The notes under the pieces were generated by a model, which worked only from the letters and a program-made list of their open reading frames with translations, did not search any database and was not told where the DNA came from. The position numbers were made by a program, and so were the translations under genes. This document shows, in pieces, positions 47,613-54,965 of a DNA stretch of 64,000 nucleotides; position 1 is the stretch's first letter, and each line of letters begins with the position of its first letter. The stretch is from JANQIO01 sp036351375 (GTDB lineage Bacteria > Pseudomonadota > Gammaproteobacteria > Pseudomonadales > Halieaceae): the NCBI GenBank assembly GCA_036351375.1, contig JAZBOY010000100.1:1-64000 (forward strand). Direction: 5' to 3'.

Positions 47613-48538
47613 GCGGCCAGCCCCGGCAGGCGCTCTGCCACTCGCATGACTGCGCTGCGGGAGCGCGGGTTGGCCGCTATTTCTTGCGCCGAGGGTTTGA
47701 TCGCCTTGCCGACCGCTGCCAGCTTCTTCTCGACCTGGCTCTCCATCACCGGCACGCCCCGCGGCGGCTGTTCGCCCCGGCTCATGCGGCGAATGAAACG
47801 CTTGACCATGCGATCTTCGAGGGAGTGGAAGCTGATGATCACCAGGCGTCCGCCCGGCCGCAGCAGGTCAACGACCTCGTCGAGCAGCAGCTCAAGGTCG
47901 ACCAGCTCGCGATTGATCCAGATGCGAATGCCCTGGAAGGCACGGGTGGCCGGGTGCTTGTGCTTCTCCCAGCTGGGGTTGGCCTCGGAGACGATCTGGG
48001 CCAGCTGGCCAGTGGTGTTGATGGGGCCTGCTTCGAGAGCGCGCAGGATGGCACTGGCGATACGACCGGCGTGACGTTCCTCGCCATACTCGCGCAGGAC
48101 GCTGGCGATATCACCGTGAGAGGCACTCGCCAGCCACTCGGCCGCGGTCTGCCCCCGGGTAGTGTCCATGCGCATGTCCAACGGCCCATCCTGGCTGAAT
48201 GAAAAACCCCGCTCGGCCTCATCCAGCTGCGGGCTGGAGACACCGAGATCCAATAAAATTCCATCAACTGCGCCGATCCCCAACCGACGCAGTTGATGGG
48301 GAAGCCGGGCGAACGAATCGTGTTCGAAGTCGAAACGGTCGTCGCCCTCCTTTAACTGTCTGGCGACCTCGATCGCCTGCGGATCCTTGTCTACGCCCAA
48401 GAGATGACCCTCCTCGCTGAGCGCCGCAAGAATTTCGCGACTATGGCCACCGCGCCCGAAGGTGCCGTCAACGTAGTAGCCATCTCGCACCGTCACGAGA
48501 GCTTCCACCGCCTCTCGCAACAAAACCGTCTGGTGCAC
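47609..48538 (-). CDS. rsmH: 16S rRNA m4C1402 methyltransferase RsmH (MraW)
   Basis: 309 residues. The start HQTVLLREAVEAL, the SAM motif YVDGTFGRGGHSREIL, GVDKDPQAIEVA, DGILLDLGVSSPQLDEAERGF (split DLGVSSPQLD) and the C-terminal NPRSRSAVMRVAERL are diagnostic. It methylates N4 of C1402 in the ribosomal P site. GTG start at 48538 with an AGGGGGT Shine-Dalgarno, 9 bp after mraZ. Confidence 0.97.
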   Translation of the reverse strand: MHQTVLLREAVEALVTVRDGYYVDGTFGRGGHSREILAALSEEGHLLGVDKDPQAIEVARQLKEGDDRFDFEHDSFARLPHQLRRLGIGAVDGILLDLGVSSPQLDEAERGFSFSQDGPLDMRMDTTRGQTAAEWLASASHGDIASVLREYGEERHAGRIASAILRALEAGPINTTGQLAQIVSEANPSWEKHKHPATRAFQGIRIWINRELVDLELLLDEVVDLLRPGGRLVIISFHSLEDRMVKRFIRRMSRGEQPPRGVPVMESQVEKKLAAVGKAIKPSAQEIAANPRSRSAVMRVAERLPGLAA

Positions 48539-48547
48539 ACCGACCCC

Positions 48548-49003
48548 CTAGAGCGTCAGCGACATCAATTCTTCGGGAAGCGCCGCATCCGGACCGGATT
48601 CCGACAGCGCCTGTTCGCGCTCCGCCAGCCACAGGTCTTCCGACCACAGCTCCAGCTTCTTGCCCTGGCCCACCAGCACCAGCTTCTTTTCCAGCCTGGC
48701 GTAGTCGCGCAGCGGCGCTGGCAGCAGGATGCGGCCGTTGCCATCCAGCTCAAGGTCGGTGGCATAGCCGATGACCAGACGCTGGAAACGCTTCACCGCC
48801 GGGTTCAGGGCAGGCAGGTCCTGAATCTCCTGCTCAATTTTTTCCCATTCGGGCAGGGGGTAGATAAAGAGGCACTGCGACTGGGTATCAATGGTCGCCA
48901 CCAGTTGGCCGTCGCAATGGCTCATCAACGGCTCGCGCTGGCGAGCCGGCATAGCCAGCCTGCCCTTGGCGTCCATGTTGATATGTTGCACCCCGCGAAA
49001 CAT
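48548..49003 (-). CDS. mraZ: Transcriptional regulator MraZ
   Basis: 151 residues from ATG 49003 (MFRGVQHINMDAKGR). GTG 49009 two codons earlier would also fit the upstream GGGG. There are two AbrB-like half-domains, each with the DxxxR signature: DAKGRLAMP and DGNGRILLP. MraZ forms rings, binds decameric repeats upstream of its own gene and represses the dcw operon. Such repeats are visible at 49035-49070. First gene of the cluster. Confidence 0.96.
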   Translation of the reverse strand: MFRGVQHINMDAKGRLAMPARQREPLMSHCDGQLVATIDTQSQCLFIYPLPEWEKIEQEIQDLPALNPAVKRFQRLVIGYATDLELDGNGRILLPAPLRDYARLEKKLVLVGQGKKLELWSEDLWLAEREQALSESGPDAALPEELMSLTL

Positions 49004-49034
49004 CGCCACTGATCCCCACTGAATGGTTCCCTAA

Positions 49035-49070
49035 AACCACCGAAAACCAAAAAATCCCACTTATTCCCAC
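49035..49070 (-). promoter_or_regulatory. MraZ operator: 10-bp-spaced repeats
   Basis: On the minus strand GTGGGA-N4-GTGGGA-N4-TTGGTT-N4-GTGGTT occur with exact 10-bp spacing (49070-65, 49060-55, 49050-45, 49040-35). MraZ is known to bind direct TGGG-type repeats with 5-bp spacers before mraZ. The array lies just downstream of the likely transcription start. Confidence 0.8.
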
Positions 49071-49078
49071 TTTTCGAC

Positions 49079-49108
49079 ACTATAGGTACGCACCAGTGAC
49101 ACTGTCAA
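49079..49108 (-). promoter_or_regulatory. Sigma-70 promoter of the dcw operon (PmraZ)
   Basis: On the minus strand TTGACA (49108-49103), 18 bp, TATAGT (49084-49079). The -35 is perfect and the -10 matches five of six. The start of transcription would fall near 49072, right at the first GTGGGA repeat, so bound MraZ would block it. The rest of the 392-bp gap 49010-49401 holds no other gene that I can support. Confidence 0.85.
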
Positions 49109-49401
49109 TACGGCGCGACTGAAAAAACCTTGGGATTTCAGTGAATTACGTCAAGAAAATGGCAATCCAGGCGAGATTTCAGGGCAATTTTCCTGCGCAA
49201 AAGGACCACCAAAACAGCCTCATATGGGGCACTTCTGACACTTTACTTTAAGTTGACGACCGTTTTCTTCTTAAAAAAGCCGCCCCTTATTCGAAAATCA
49301 TCTAGATGAGTCTGCCGTGGGCGTCGGCAAGGCCAAATCAAGGCCCCTGGTCTATCATTTGCAGCGTGATAACGGCCCGCGCGTGGGCACGGGAGAGTGG
49401 T

Positions 49402-49665
49402 ATGAGCAAGCTGAAGCACGAGGCCGAACTGGTAACCGAAGCCCTGCGCATCGGGGAGATCTACGCCCGCAAGCGCGGGGTCGGCGCCTTCGAAGCCACG
49501 GACTCCGCCCACGACAAGGTCACCTACCTCTACCGGCTACTGGTCCACGACAAGCTGATACAGCCCCTGGCGAAGGGCCACGAGAAGGTCCCGGAGATGA
49601 AACACAAGCTCGCGCTCTGGATCTCCCGTCAACTCCCGGACGACCACCCCCTCAAACAGGGTTGA
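49402..49665 (+). CDS. Small conserved-type protein, resembles DUF5062
   Basis: 87 residues from ATG 49402, with GGGAGA upstream; a longer frame from 49306 lacks support. It is hydrophilic and helical: KLKHEAELVTEALRIGEIYA, then VTYLYRLLVHDKLIQPLAKG, MKHKLALWISRQLPDDHPL. No membrane span, Cys or metal motif. The pattern recalls the DUF5062 family of marine gammaproteobacteria, by memory only. Function unknown. It is the only + strand gene between mraZ and lpoA, divergent from the dcw operon, and its end runs straight into the repeat-rich spacer before rnpB. Confidence 0.7.
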   Translation: MSKLKHEAELVTEALRIGEIYARKRGVGAFEATDSAHDKVTYLYRLLVHDKLIQPLAKGHEKVPEMKHKLALWISRQLPDDHPLKQG

Positions 49666-49706
49666 CCCATGCCTGTGAGGTGCGCGCCTGCGATGCCGCA
49701 CGCGCT

Positions 49707-49822
49707 ATGCCTGGGGTACTTCCGGGACACGCTACAAGCATGACATCCCTGTCTCGCTCGGCTGCGCGGTTCCCCGCCGGGACCGTCCTGGCCGCAGACG
49801 GTCCCGGAAGTACCCCAGGCAT
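49707..49822. repeat. 22-bp perfect inverted repeat with a nested alternative hairpin
   Basis: Arms at 49707-49728 and 49801-49822 are exact reverse complements (left arm begins ATGCCTGGGG, ends TTCCGGGAC) and are separated by 72 bp. Inside, CCGGGACCGTC (49777-49787) pairs perfectly with GACGGTCCCGG (49797-49807), sharing seven bases with the right arm. So the two hairpins exclude each other. No U-tract follows, so it is not a plain terminator. It could be a small non-autonomous mobile repeat or a structured RNA. The spacer 49666-50019 has no gene. Confidence 0.8.
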
Positions 49823-49912
49823 CCCGCGCGCTCCGATGGCGCCACAATTAGTCAGTGGTTCCTTGCACAGACAAAGGTAATGCGAGATAGGAGAGTACGG
49901 TTGGGTGACTTG

Positions 49913-50013
49913 GCGCCTCCACCCCACCTTAGGGGCAGAGACCTACAGCGGTAAGAAGCAGGAAGGCGATGTAGCGCCTCCACCCCACCTTAGGGGCAGA
50001 GACCTACAGCGGT
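49913..50013. repeat. Direct repeat of 40 bp next to the rnpB 3' end (61-bp period)
   Basis: The 40-bp unit starting GCGCCTCCACCCCACC and ending ACCTACAGCGGT occurs at 49913-49952 and 49974-50013 without mismatch. On the minus strand each copy can fold CTCTGCCCC-TAAGGT-GGGGTGGAG, a 9-bp stem with two G-U pairs. The second copy ends about 10 bp from the mature 3' end of RNase P RNA. In E. coli the rnpB 3' flank also holds repeats that include transcript ends. Confidence 0.85.
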
Positions 50014-50021
50014 GTTATAAA

Positions 50022-50360
50022 GAGCCAGTCGATAAGCCGGGTTCTGTCGTGGACGATCATTCATCTGCGACAGGCGTCGCCGCCTGCCTGTAGCGACCTA
50101 CCCGAATCCACTGCGGGCCGCAGCTATGGATTCCTATTTGGTCTTGCTCCGAGTGGGGTTTACCATCGCCACGCCTGTTGCCAGCCGCGCGGTGCGCTCT
50201 TACCGCACCTTTTCACCCTTACCCCCGCAAAGACGGAGGCGGTATCCTTTCTGTTGCACTTTCCGTAGGCTCGCGCCCCCCAGGCGTTACCTGGCACTCT
50301 GCCCTGTGGAGCCCGGACTTTCCTCCGCGCTTGCGCACAGCGATCGCCTGACCAACTCCG
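50022..50360 (-). ncRNA. rnpB: RNase P RNA (class A)
   Basis: About 340 nt. On the minus strand the landmarks of bacterial class A M1 RNA appear in order: GAGGAAAGTCCGGGCTCC, CAGGGCAGAGTGCCAGGTAACGCCTGG (split at GTGCCAGGTAACG), GGTAAGGGTGAAAAGGTGCGG, TAAGAGCGCACCGCGCGG, GGAGCAAGACCAAATAGG, and CGACAGAACCCGGCTTATC at the 3' end. The termini pair as P1: GAGTTGGTC (50358-50350) with GACTGGCTC (50030-50022). Ends are set from this pairing and could shift a few bases. It is the catalytic part of RNase P, which cuts tRNA 5' leaders. It begins about 10 bp after the rsmI stop, so the promoter may lie inside rsmI. The P12 region is shorter than in E. coli (377 nt). Confidence 0.96.
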
Positions 50361-50369
50361 GCCGCAAGG

Positions 50370-51197
50370 TTAGCGGGAAATGAGGTAGTCGTACAGCGCC
50401 TTCTTGCGCAGTCCGAAGGCATCGGCCACCAGCCCCGCTGCCTGTCGCGGTGGCAGGGTTTCCGACAGCAGCTCGAGCATGCGGGCAATTTCCGGAGTGA
50501 TTTCTGTCGCCACCTGCTGTGTGCCCGCGACCAGCAACACGATTTCGCCGCGGGCCTGGTTGCTGTCCTGCTCTACCCGCTCCACCAGCTCGAACAGCGG
50601 TGCCCGCAGCACCGTCTCAAAGGTCTTGGTCAGCTCCCTGGCCAGCACGGCCAGCCGGTCTGCGCCAAGCACGTCGCGCATATCCCGGAGCGTTTCCAGC
50701 ACCCGGTGCGGCGCCTCGTAGAACACCAGGGTTGCGGTCTCCTGGGCCAGCGCCTCAAGTTCGCTGCGGCGGCTGCCGGACTTCGCGGGCAGGAAGCCCT
50801 CGAAGCGAAACCGGTCAGTCGGCAGGCCCGCGACCGACAGGGCAGCCACGGCGGCACTGGCGCCGGGCACCGGCACCACGGTCCAGCCGCGTTCGTGGGC
50901 GTGGCGCACCAGCCGAAAGCCGGGATCGGATATCAGCGGCGTGCCGGCATCGGATATCAGGGCGACGCTGCCGCCACCCTCGATGCAGCGCTCGATGCGA
51001 GCCAGGGCGCCGCTATCGCTGTGGTCGTGGTAGGCCATCATGGGCGTTTCGATATTGAAATGCCTGAGCAAGGGGGCGCTGTGACGGGTATCCTCTGCAG
51101 CGATGAGGTCCGCCGACTGTAGTATTTCTACGGCCCGGGGTACCATATCGCCGAGGTTTCCGATCGGCGTGGCAACCACGTAGAGTCCGCTCTCCAT
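50370..51197 (-). CDS. rsmI: 16S rRNA 2'-O-methyltransferase RsmI
   Basis: 275 residues from ATG 51197 (MESGLYVVATPIGNLGD). The tetrapyrrole-methylase fold signatures are IAAEDTRHS, VALISDAGTPLISDPGF, VVPVPGASAAVAALSVAG, FVFYEAPHR-like LVFYEAPHRV and ELTKTFE. It 2'-O-methylates C1402 of 16S rRNA, the same nucleotide whose base is methylated by RsmH encoded 2 kb away. It diverges from lpoA, as in E. coli, and lies just upstream of rnpB. Confidence 0.97.
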   Translation of the reverse strand: MESGLYVVATPIGNLGDMVPRAVEILQSADLIAAEDTRHSAPLLRHFNIETPMMAYHDHSDSGALARIERCIEGGGSVALISDAGTPLISDPGFRLVRHAHERGWTVVPVPGASAAVAALSVAGLPTDRFRFEGFLPAKSGSRRSELEALAQETATLVFYEAPHRVLETLRDMRDVLGADRLAVLARELTKTFETVLRAPLFELVERVEQDSNQARGEIVLLVAGTQQVATEITPEIARMLELLSETLPPRQAAGLVADAFGLRKKALYDYLISR

Positions 51198-51336
51198 CCT
51201 GCTCCCCCAGAGTGTTGGTAGCGCCACGGCCGGGTCGTCACCAGTACCAGCAGCGCTTGTCGCAAGCTTTTTCGTTTATTTGCAGCTTCAGCGTTTTACT
51301 TGCATTGACCCACTCAACAGTGACACAACGCCAACC

Positions 51337-53253
51337 GTGAACAGGACCAATTCGACTTTCAGCCTCCGACCGCTTTCCATTCTTGCCGCGCTGGCGCTGC
51401 TGAGCTTGCTGGCCAGCTGCGCTTCCGGGCCGGTGGAACAGACGCGCCGGCCCCTGCCCGCCGACGATATCGTCACCCTGCCGCCGGAGAGCGGCGAAGA
51501 AACCGCCTACACGGCAAGACTTCGTGAGGCCGAGCAGCTGCTGGCAGAGCGTCAGCTATTGCCCGCGGCCAGCATACTGAGGGACCTGGACGCCGACAAG
51601 CTCAGCGCCAGCGAGCGAGTGCGCTCGCTGGCCATGGAAACCGAACTGCTCTACCTGCAGGGCGACACGGCGACGGCACTGGCAGGCTTGCGCGAAACGG
51701 TTGCACTGCTGGGCCCTCTCGATCCCGCCCTGCGCGACCCCCTGGACCGCTGGCAGCTGCGGCTGGTGTTGACCGAAGAGGGCCCGCTGGCCGCCGCCCG
51801 CCTCGCCGATCGGCTGCTGCTGACCAACGAAGACCCGGCGCGGGAAACCGCCCTGCTGGAATTCATATGGCACAACCTGCAGCGCACGCCGGTGGACACC
51901 CTCGATGCGCAGCTGCAGCAACCGGTCAGCCAGCACTGGCGAGGCTGGCTGGAACTGGCGGTGCTGGCCGCCGATGTCATGGAGAGCCCGGAAGTGCAGC
52001 TCGCCCAGCTCGACCTGTGGCGCGAGCGGCACGCCTCGCACCGGGCGGCGCTGCAACTGCCCGGCGGGCTCGCCGCCCTGGACAGCACTCAAACGCCAGG
52101 GCGCATCGCCCTGTTACTGCCACTGAGCGGCGGTGCCCGCGACAACGCCCAGGCCCTGCTGCAGGGCTACCTGGCCGCCCAGTTCGAGGCGCGCCGGCGC
52201 GGCTGGCCGGAACAGGAACTCATGGTCATGGACAGCGCGGCACAGCCGGATTTCAACAGCGCCTACCAGGTGGCGGTAAGGGCCGGCGCGGAGCTGGTGA
52301 TCGGCCCGCTGACCCCGGAGGCATTGCTGGACTGGCAACCGCTGCCGGAGGACCCGGTACCGGTAATGACCCTGGCCTGGCACCCCGCCGCGGAACGCTT
52401 CGCACCGCGTCCGGCGACGCCGTTCGAGGGGGTTGAGGGTGTCGAAAACCTCGAGGAGCTTGAAGCGGTCGAGGCAATCGAAGCTGTCGAGGAAGGTACC
52501 CCCACCCTGCAGCCGCCCGTGCAGTTGGGCCTGACCGCCGTCGACGAGGCCCGCCAGCTGGCGCGACTGGGATACGACAGCGGCGCCCGCACCGCGCTGC
52601 TGATCCGCCCTGCGGGTGACTGGGGCGACACCATGAGTGATGCCCTGGGGCAGGCCTGGCGCGAACGCGAAGGCGAGCTGCGCGCCATCGCCACCTTCAC
52701 CGGCCAGACGGATTACTCAAGCAGCCTGAAGGCCGCCCTGAGCCTGAGCGAAAGCGAGAGTCGCGCCACCCGCATGCGCCGGCTGCTGGGGGAGCCCACC
52801 GAGTTCACGCCGCGCCGCCGGCAGGATATCGATATTGTTTTCCTGCTCAGCGACAACCCCCAGCACGCTCGCTCCATCAAACCACTGATTGCCTTTCACT
52901 ACGCCGGCGACCTGCCGGTCTACTCCACCTCGGCGATCTTCAGCGGTCGCCGCGACCCGCAGCGGGACCGCGACCTGAACGGCATCCGGCTGCTGGAGAT
53001 GCCGTGGATGCTGGCGACCGAGGGCGGCCTGTCGGACAGCCTCGGCACAGAAAACGGCGAAGACGAACGTGCCGGCCTGCACGCCCTGGGCGCCGATGCG
53101 TTCATGCTCACCTGGCGCCTCGCCCAGCTGCGGGATTCCGGCGACGCCCGCGTACGTGGCAACACCGGCCTTCTGAACATGGATAATGTCGGTCGCGTGC
53201 ACCGCGAGCTGGTGCCCGCCCAGTTCCAGGGGGGCGTCCCACAAACCCGCTAG
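51337..53253 (+). CDS. lpoA: Lipoprotein activator of PBP1a, LpoA (LppC family)
   Basis: 638 residues from GTG 51337, chosen because a lipoprotein signal follows at once: LSILAALALLSLLASC with lipobox LASC. The N-terminal part (about 50-240) is TPR-like. The C-terminal part is a periplasmic-binding-like fold, starting IALLLPLSGGARDNAQALLQG and with AFHYAGDLPVYSTSAIFSG. LpoA reaches from the outer membrane to activate PBP1a. An acidic low-complexity stretch, EGVEGVENLEELEAVEAIEA, interrupts the second domain at about residues 367-390. First gene of lpoA-yraN-diaA-dolP. Confidence 0.93.
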   Translation: MNRTNSTFSLRPLSILAALALLSLLASCASGPVEQTRRPLPADDIVTLPPESGEETAYTARLREAEQLLAERQLLPAASILRDLDADKLSASERVRSLAMETELLYLQGDTATALAGLRETVALLGPLDPALRDPLDRWQLRLVLTEEGPLAAARLADRLLLTNEDPARETALLEFIWHNLQRTPVDTLDAQLQQPVSQHWRGWLELAVLAADVMESPEVQLAQLDLWRERHASHRAALQLPGGLAALDSTQTPGRIALLLPLSGGARDNAQALLQGYLAAQFEARRRGWPEQELMVMDSAAQPDFNSAYQVAVRAGAELVIGPLTPEALLDWQPLPEDPVPVMTLAWHPAAERFAPRPATPFEGVEGVENLEELEAVEAIEAVEEGTPTLQPPVQLGLTAVDEARQLARLGYDSGARTALLIRPAGDWGDTMSDALGQAWREREGELRAIATFTGQTDYSSSLKAALSLSESESRATRMRRLLGEPTEFTPRRRQDIDIVFLLSDNPQHARSIKPLIAFHYAGDLPVYSTSAIFSGRRDPQRDRDLNGIRLLEMPWMLATEGGLSDSLGTENGEDERAGLHALGADAFMLTWRLAQLRDSGDARVRGNTGLLNMDNVGRVHRELVPAQFQGGVPQTR

Positions 53254-53290
53254 GCCAGACTGCAACAGCCGCCAGTGACAGGGAGGTCAC

Positions 53291-53686
53291 ATGGACAAGG
53301 GCAGAAAATTCGAAGACCGCGCCGCCCGCCTGCTGCGCGACGCCGGCCTCAAGATCATCACTCGCAACTACCGCTGCAGGGCCGGCGAGATCGACCTGGT
53401 CTGTCGCGACGGCGACACCCTGGTATTCGTCGAGGTGCGCTTTCGCAGCGCGCGCGGCTTTGCCAGCGCCGCCGCCTCGGTGACACCTGCCAAGCAGCGC
53501 CGCCTGGTAGCCACCGCCCGGCACTACCTGCAGCAACAGCGCCTCTCGGAGCGCGTTCCCTGCCGCATCGACGTGGTGACCTTCGACAACACAGGCCCAC
53601 AGCCAGGGGCCGGCGGCCGGCGACCCGGCGGCCGGCGACCCGGCAAAGATGAGATACAATGGGTCAAAAATGCCATTGGCAGCTGA
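53291..53686 (+). CDS. yraN: YraN family protein (UPF0102, nuclease-like fold)
   Basis: 131 residues. KFEDRAARLLRDAGLKIITRNYRCRAGEIDLVCRDGDTLVFVEVRFR carries the family motif with GEIDLV and VFVEVR, the PD-(D/E)xK-like acidic residues (here split: GEIDLVCRDG and VFVEVRFR). Its biochemical role is not established. The C-terminus holds a 15-bp tandem duplication giving GGRRPGGRRPGK (about 53611-53645). ATG 53291, 38 bp after lpoA and 4 bp before diaA, the same order as in E. coli. Confidence 0.93.
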   Translation: MDKGRKFEDRAARLLRDAGLKIITRNYRCRAGEIDLVCRDGDTLVFVEVRFRSARGFASAAASVTPAKQRRLVATARHYLQQQRLSERVPCRIDVVTFDNTGPQPGAGGRRPGGRRPGKDEIQWVKNAIGS

Positions 53687-53689
53687 AAC

Positions 53690-54280
53690 ATGAGCACATA
53701 CGAGGTCATTGCCGAAGACTTCCAGCAGATCCTGGAACTGGTGTCGGTATCCGTCGACGAGTTGGTGGCACCACTTGATCGTGCGGTCGAGGCCTTCACC
53801 GGCGCGCTACTCGCCGAACACAAGATTCTCTGCTGCGGCAATGGCTCCGGCTCGGCGGTGGCCCAGCTGTTCAGTATTGGCCTGGTGCATCGCTACGAGC
53901 AGGAGCGGCCCGCCCTGCCCGCCCTCAACCTGAGCGGCAACGGCGCGCTGCTGACAGCCATTGGTACGGTCAGCAACAACGAGGTCTACTCACGCCAGGT
54001 GCGCGCCGTGGGCCAGGCCGGTGACGTGTTGCTGGCGGTGGCGGCGAGTGACAACAATGGCAGCGTGATCCAGGCTATTCGAGCCGCTCACGAGCGTGAG
54101 ATGTTGGTGGTATTACTGAGCGGCGGCGACTGTACCGATGTATCGAGCCTGATGCTGCCGGAAGATATCGAAATCCATGTGAACTCTTCGCGGGGTCCGC
54201 GGATCATAGAAATGCAGACCATGATTGTGCACTGCCTTTGTAAACTGATTGATCAATCCCTGTTTGGTAACTACAGCTGA
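53690..54280 (+). CDS. diaA: DiaA-like SIS-domain protein (DnaA initiator-associating)
   Basis: 196 residues, one SIS domain: HKILCCGNGSGSAVAQLFS, LPALNLSGNGALLTAIG, VRAVGQAGDVLLAVAASDN and IIEMQTMIVHCLCKLID. The C-terminal match and the neighbours yraN and dolP favour DiaA over the related phosphoheptose isomerase GmhA. DiaA tetramers bring several DnaA molecules together at oriC. The stop overlaps the dolP ATG by one base. Confidence 0.88.
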   Translation: MSTYEVIAEDFQQILELVSVSVDELVAPLDRAVEAFTGALLAEHKILCCGNGSGSAVAQLFSIGLVHRYEQERPALPALNLSGNGALLTAIGTVSNNEVYSRQVRAVGQAGDVLLAVAASDNNGSVIQAIRAAHEREMLVVLLSGGDCTDVSSLMLPEDIEIHVNSSRGPRIIEMQTMIVHCLCKLIDQSLFGNYS

Positions 54281-54846
54281 TGAAGTACGCATTCCCCTCC
54301 CTGGCCCTCGTGTTTGCCCTCGCCCTCAGCGGCTGCGGCAGTTTTTTTGCCGCCATCGGCCCGGTAGAAGAGGATCCCGGCAAGCGCACCAAGGGTGCCC
54401 GGGTGGAAGACGAGTCAATTGAAACCAAGAGCATACGCCGCATACGCGCCCTGGGAGAGCAGTACGCAGATGCCAACGTCAGCGTTACCAGCTTCAACGG
54501 CTTCGTACTGATTACCGGCCAGGTGCCCGAGGCATCGATGAAAGCCAGCGCCTCTGACCAGATTCGTGAAATCCGCGGCGTGCGCCGCATTTACAACGAG
54601 CTGGTGGTATCCGGCAATACCTCTACCCTGACCCGCTCCAGCGACACCTGGCTGACCACCAAGGTGAAATCGTCACTGCTGGCGGCGGAGGAGATCCAGG
54701 GCAATCGCGTCACCGTGGTGACCGAGGACGGTGTAGTGTACCTGATGGGGCTGGTCTCCCACGCCGAGGCGGAACGCATCGTCAACGTCGCACGTTCCAC
54801 CGGCGGTGTCGAAAAGGTGGTGCAGATCTTCGAGTGGATTGATTAG
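54280..54846 (+). CDS. dolP: BON-domain outer-membrane lipoprotein DolP (YraP)
   Basis: 188 residues. Lipoprotein signal FALALSGCGSFF with the Cys at the lipobox, then two BON domains (about 45-115 and 120-185) with SFNGFVLITGQVPE and VTVVTEDGVVYLMGLVSHAEA as matching halves. DolP binds anionic phospholipid at division sites and supports outer membrane integrity and the BAM machinery. Last gene of the lpoA unit; its TAG stop forms the first bases of a 14-bp tandem repeat array. Confidence 0.94.
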   Translation: MKYAFPSLALVFALALSGCGSFFAAIGPVEEDPGKRTKGARVEDESIETKSIRRIRALGEQYADANVSVTSFNGFVLITGQVPEASMKASASDQIREIRGVRRIYNELVVSGNTSTLTRSSDTWLTTKVKSSLLAAEEIQGNRVTVVTEDGVVYLMGLVSHAEAERIVNVARSTGGVEKVVQIFEWID

Positions 54847-54956
54847 GTTGGGCCGCACAGGTCGGGCCGCGTAGGAGCGGCCGGCCAGGTCGGGCCGCGC
54901 AGGTCGGGCCGCGCAGGTCGGGCCGCGTAGGTCGGGCCGCGTAGGTCGGGCCTCAC
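54845..54956. repeat. Eight tandem 14-bp repeats between dolP and sspB
   Basis: Eight units of 14 bp in exact register, consensus AGGTCGGGCCGCGT. Units 2 and 4 to 7 are nearly identical; unit 3 is the most diverged (AGGAGCGGCCGGCC) and unit 8 ends CTCAC. The array starts in the dolP stop codon and fills the whole gap between the two convergent genes. The unit resembles the GTAGGTCGGGC intergenic repeats of other gammaproteobacteria. No T-run is present, so it is not a classical terminator. Confidence 0.92.
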
Positions 54957-54965
54957 AGCCCGCAG

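Noticed and set aside
49913..50013. CRISPR-like array
   Set aside because: Only two copies with a 21-bp spacer, next to rnpB and without cas genes; it is a simple direct repeat.
50126..50383. 85-residue + strand frame inside the RNase P RNA region
   Set aside because: It is antisense to rnpB, whose conserved core is clear.
53690..54280. Phosphoheptose isomerase GmhA
   Set aside because: SIS-domain similarity exists, but the sequence pattern and the lpoA-yraN-dolP context match DiaA better.
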